DNA of 64,000 bases from Blautia sp. XA-2221 (lineage in GTDB: Bacteria > Bacillota > Clostridia > Lachnospirales > Lachnospiraceae), in NCBI RefSeq assembly GCF_028767025.1, contig NZ_JAJQXX010000002.1, positions 62,001-126,000 of the forward strand, in the 5' to 3' direction. Below, one piece after another: positions 61,817 through 64,000 of this stretch; the first letter of the stretch is position 1, and each line of letters starts with the position of its first letter. The notes beneath the pieces are model-generated. The model was not told the DNA's origin. It was given only the letters and a program-made list of their open reading frames with translations, and made no database searches. Position numbers and translations under genes: made by a program.

Positions 61817-61845
61817 TTGACATAGACTTTGCTACGTGTTATCCT
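61817..61845 (+). promoter_or_regulatory. rplJ-rplL promoter
   Basis: TTGACA (61817-61822), 17-bp spacer, TATCCT (61840-61845), just before the L10 leader. Confidence 0.8.
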
Positions 61846-61849
61846 ATTA

Positions 61850-61970
61850 CAGAACGCTGCCGAAGACAGTAGGTGCCGTAAGGCATAAGGATCAAAACGC
61901 CTACCGAGGACTTAGTATTCTGATAAGATTACAGGAGACCTTACTGTCATGGTACAGTAGGGCTTTTTTT
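61850..61970 (+). ncRNA. Ribosomal protein L10 leader with attenuator
   Basis: The leader has ACGCTGCCGAAGACAGTAGG and GCCGTAAGGC followed by CCTACCGAGGAC, the stem and kink-turn region bound by L10(L12)4 in Firmicutes. GACCTTACTGT (61937-61947) and ACAGTAGGGCT form a terminator with a T7 run. Excess L10 complex favours termination, giving autoregulation of rplJ-rplL. Confidence 0.88.
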
Positions 61971-62027
61971 ATCTCAGTATCCATTGCAACGGCGGTATAT
62001 CAAAATCTATAAGGAGGTGTACCATTT

Positions 62028-62534
62028 ATGGCAAAAGTAGAACTGAAACAACCAATCGTAGAAGAAATCGCAAACAGCATTAAAGACGCTCAGTGCGTAG
62101 TACTTGTAAACTACAGTGGTCTTACTGTTGAGCAGGACACTATTCTGCGTAAGGAATTAAGAGAAGCTGGTGTTCAGTATAAAGTTTACAAAAACACAAT
62201 GATGAAACGTGCTTTTGAGGGAACAGACTGTGAGAGCCTTTCCAAACATCTTGAAGGTACAAACGCACTGGCAATCTCTGCTACAGATGCAACAGCACCT
62301 GCTAGAATCCTTGCTAAATATGCGAAACAGTTCCCGGCACTGGAACTGATCGCAGGTGTGGTTGAAGGCAACTACAATGATCAGGCTGGAATCCAGGCAC
62401 TTTCCCAGATTCCGTCCAGAGAAGAACTTCTTGGAAAACTTCTTGGAAGCATTCAGTCTCCGATCACAAACTTCGCTCGTGTGCTTAATCAGATTGCAGA
62501 GGCACAGGGTGGAAGCGCAGCAGCAGCTGAGTAA
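62028..62534 (+). CDS. rplJ: 50S ribosomal protein L10
   Basis: A 168-residue stalk-base protein. MAKVELKQPIVEEIANSIKD, VLVNYSGLTVEQDTILRKEL and VYKNTMMKRAFEG are the family blocks that bind 23S rRNA; the C-terminal helix binds L7/L12 dimers. GGAGGTG precedes ATG. Followed by rplL. Confidence 0.98.
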   Translation: MAKVELKQPIVEEIANSIKDAQCVVLVNYSGLTVEQDTILRKELREAGVQYKVYKNTMMKRAFEGTDCESLSKHLEGTNALAISATDATAPARILAKYAKQFPALELIAGVVEGNYNDQAGIQALSQIPSREELLGKLLGSIQSPITNFARVLNQIAEAQGGSAAAAE

Positions 62535-62649
62535 ATTTGGCAGAACCGGATTTACAACACGCAGATGGCGCGTAGAGAAGTTCGCAGTTCCCGTATAACA
62601 CTGCGGACCGGTATAAATTAAAAATAATATTATATGGAGGGAAATTAAA

Positions 62650-63024
62650 ATGGCAAAATTAACAACAGAAGAATTTATTGCAGCAATCAAAGAGTTATCT
62701 GTATTAGAGTTAAATGAACTTGTAAAAGCTTGTGAGGAAGAGTTCGGCGTATCTGCAGCAGCAGGCGTTGTAGTTGCAGCAGCAGGTGCAGCAGGCGAAG
62801 CAGCTGAAGAGAAAGACGAGTTCGACGTAGAGCTTACAGAAGTAGGCCCGAACAAAGTTAAAGTTATCAAAGTTGTTCGTGAAGTAACTGGTCTTGGTCT
62901 TAAAGAAGCTAAAGCTGTAGTTGACGGTGCTCCGAAGGTAGTTAAAGAGGGCGCTTCCAAAGCTGAGGCTGAGGACATCAAAACAAAACTGGAAGCAGAG
63001 GGAGCAAAGATCACTCTGAAATAA
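62650..63024 (+). CDS. rplL: 50S ribosomal protein L7/L12
   Basis: A 124-residue stalk protein. N-terminal dimer domain ([20 protein letters not shown]), Ala/Gly hinge ([18 protein letters not shown]) and C-terminal factor-binding domain ([18 protein letters not shown]). GGAGGG precedes ATG. Confidence 0.99.
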   Translation: MAKLTTEEFIAAIKELSVLELNELVKACEEEFGVSAAAGVVVAAAGAAGEAAEEKDEFDVELTEVGPNKVKVIKVVREVTGLGLKEAKAVVDGAPKVVKEGASKAEAEDIKTKLEAEGAKITLK

Positions 63025-63054
63025 TTCAGTCTGAACAGAAGAGACAGCGCAGGG

Positions 63055-63084
63055 ACGCCGCAGGTGTTCCTGCGTTTCTTTTTT
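63055..63084 (+). terminator. rplL terminator
   Basis: CGCAGG, TGTT loop, CCTGCG then TTTCTTTTTT. Confidence 0.85.
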
Positions 63085-63112
63085 GGAAAATAAAAAACTT
63101 TCAAGAATTCAG

Positions 63113-63141
63113 TTGACAGGTTGACAGCAGTATGTTATAGT
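63113..63141 (+). promoter_or_regulatory. rpoB promoter
   Basis: TTGACA (63113-63118), 17-bp spacer, TATAGT (63136-63141). A second TTGACA at 63121 has too short a spacer. Between the rplL terminator and rpoB. Confidence 0.75.
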
Positions 63142-63235
63142 GAAAAATGCTATATTATGGCAAGATATGCCTGTTTACCCGAAAATATAAACAGGATCAT
63201 GTTGTAATAAATAAAAAAACAGGGGTGAAACGTCA

Positions 63236-64000
63236 ATGGAAAAAAACAGAATTCGTTCTGTAAAAACTGGAAAAAGCATGCGTATGAGCTACCAGAGACA
63301 AAAAGAAGTCCTGGAAATGCCGAATCTGATCGAAGTCCAGAAAGATTCCTACAAATGGTTCCTGGACGAAGGGCTGAAAGAAGTATTTGATGATATTTCT
63401 CCAATCGCGGATTACGGCGGAAAGCTTAGTCTGGAGTTCATCGACTTTACATTTGACGCAAAGGATGCGAAGTATACAATTGAGCAGTGTAAAGAACGTG
63501 ACGTGACTTATGCCGCACCTTTGAAGGTTCGAGTGAGACTGATTAACAAAGAAACAGAAGAGATCAACGAACACGAGATTTTCATGGGAGACCTTCCGTT
63601 AATGACGGAGACAGGCACATTTGTGATCAACGGTGCAGAGCGTGTTATCGTAAGCCAGTTGGTACGTTCCCCTGGAATCTATTATGCAATCGCACATGAC
63701 AAAGTTGGTAAAAGGTTGTTTTCCAGTACCGTAATTCCCAACAGAGGTGCATGGCTGGAATATGAAACAGACTCCAACGATGTTTTTTATGTTCGTGTAG
63801 ACAGAACCAGAAAGGTTCCGATCACTGTGCTGATTCGTGCCCTTGGTATCGGCACCAATGCGGAAATTGTAGAATTGTTTGGTGAGGAGCCCAAGATCCT
63901 TGCCAGCTTTACAAAAGATACTTCCACAAATTATCAGGAAGGTCTTCTGGAATTATACAAAAAAATCCGTCCGGGTGAGCCGCTGGCAGTGGAGAGCGCA
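63236..64000 (+). CDS. rpoB: RNA polymerase beta subunit, N-terminal part (runs off the window)
   Basis: The first 255 residues of the beta subunit. [35 protein letters not shown] and [14 protein letters not shown] are conserved family strips of the protrusion domain. GGGGTGAAAC precedes ATG. The rifampicin-binding region lies beyond the window end. Confidence 0.98.
   Translation, partial: MEKNRIRSVKTGKSMRMSYQRQKEVLEMPNLIEVQKDSYKWFLDEGLKEVFDDISPIADYGGKLSLEFIDFTFDAKDAKYTIEQCKERDVTYAAPLKVRVRLINKETEEINEHEIFMGDLPLMTETGTFVINGAERVIVSQLVRSPGIYYAIAHDKVGKRLFSSTVIPNRGAWLEYETDSNDVFYVRVDRTRKVPITVLIRALGIGTNAEIVELFGEEPKILASFTKDTSTNYQEGLLELYKKIRPGEPLAVESA

Noticed and set aside
62157-63104. 315-codon open frame opposite rplJ-rplL
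   Set aside because: Antisense to two ribosomal protein genes; an artefact of their codon use.

Overview
The window comes from a low-to-moderate GC, spore-forming Gram-positive anaerobe, most likely a gut Lachnospiraceae (Clostridia) of the Blautia/Mediterraneibacter kind. Pointers are spoIIID, an L10-leader rplJ-rplL-rpoB cluster, M-box control of a Mg transporter, an EFR1-type ferredoxin/flavodoxin protein, DUF3877 beside tcdA, and the general protein style. The genus call is inference from protein character only; no search was run. I saw no rRNA, tRNA, CRISPR array or intact insertion sequence.

Layout. 1-2.5 kb: end of a LytTR response regulator, its GHKL sensor kinase (an in-frame TAG lies near the expected N-terminus) and a CPBP membrane protease. 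2.5-4.4 kb: a small accessory cassette (DUF3791, DUF3990 ADP-ribosyltransferase-like protein, a third small protein and a frameshifted Xre gene), bracketed by a direct repeat of about 140 bp. 4.5-12.3 kb: housekeeping and conserved genes (SEC-C protein, acylphosphatase, EFR1 ferredoxin, UMF1-type MFS, DUF3877, tcdA, pyk). 12.4-16.8 kb: a ClC antiporter and a csoR-copA copper operon whose copA carries a copZ-like 3' end.

16.8-34.0 kb is the accessory heart: a 2208-residue Rhs/YD-repeat protein followed by an AT-rich array built by repeated duplication. The array holds broken Rhs core pieces with alternative C-terminal tips, four related membrane proteins that look like immunity proteins, two further paralogous membrane proteins, a TcdE/phage-type holin (one full, one internally deleted), three DUF5071 immunity-like genes, repeated intrinsic terminators, conserved stem-loops between toxin tips and immunity genes, and a small Xre regulator. 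The regulator's promoter shares an identical 17-bp palindromic site with the rhs promoter. I read this as a polymorphic-toxin locus with a store of silent tips, its own regulator and possibly a holin release route.

34.0-37.5 kb: MATE efflux pump, then a PlsY-like acyltransferase overlapping an MGDG-type glycosyltransferase (lipid/glycolipid synthesis). 37.6-51.6 kb: a three-domain methyltransferase / AstE-like deacylase / methyltransferase fusion, a LysR regulator, and two complete Opp/Dpp/Nik-type ABC importers in tandem. 51.6-55 kb: an M-box-controlled MgtE membrane domain, spoIIID and a DUF5107-TPR gene broken by a small deletion. 55.4-61.7 kb: a small conserved protein, a GNAT acetyltransferase, and two large CDP-glycerol glycerophosphotransferase-like genes flanking a membrane acyltransferase (cell-surface polymer decoration). 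61.8-64 kb: L10 leader, rplJ, rplL and the 5' part of rpoB, which runs off the end of the window.
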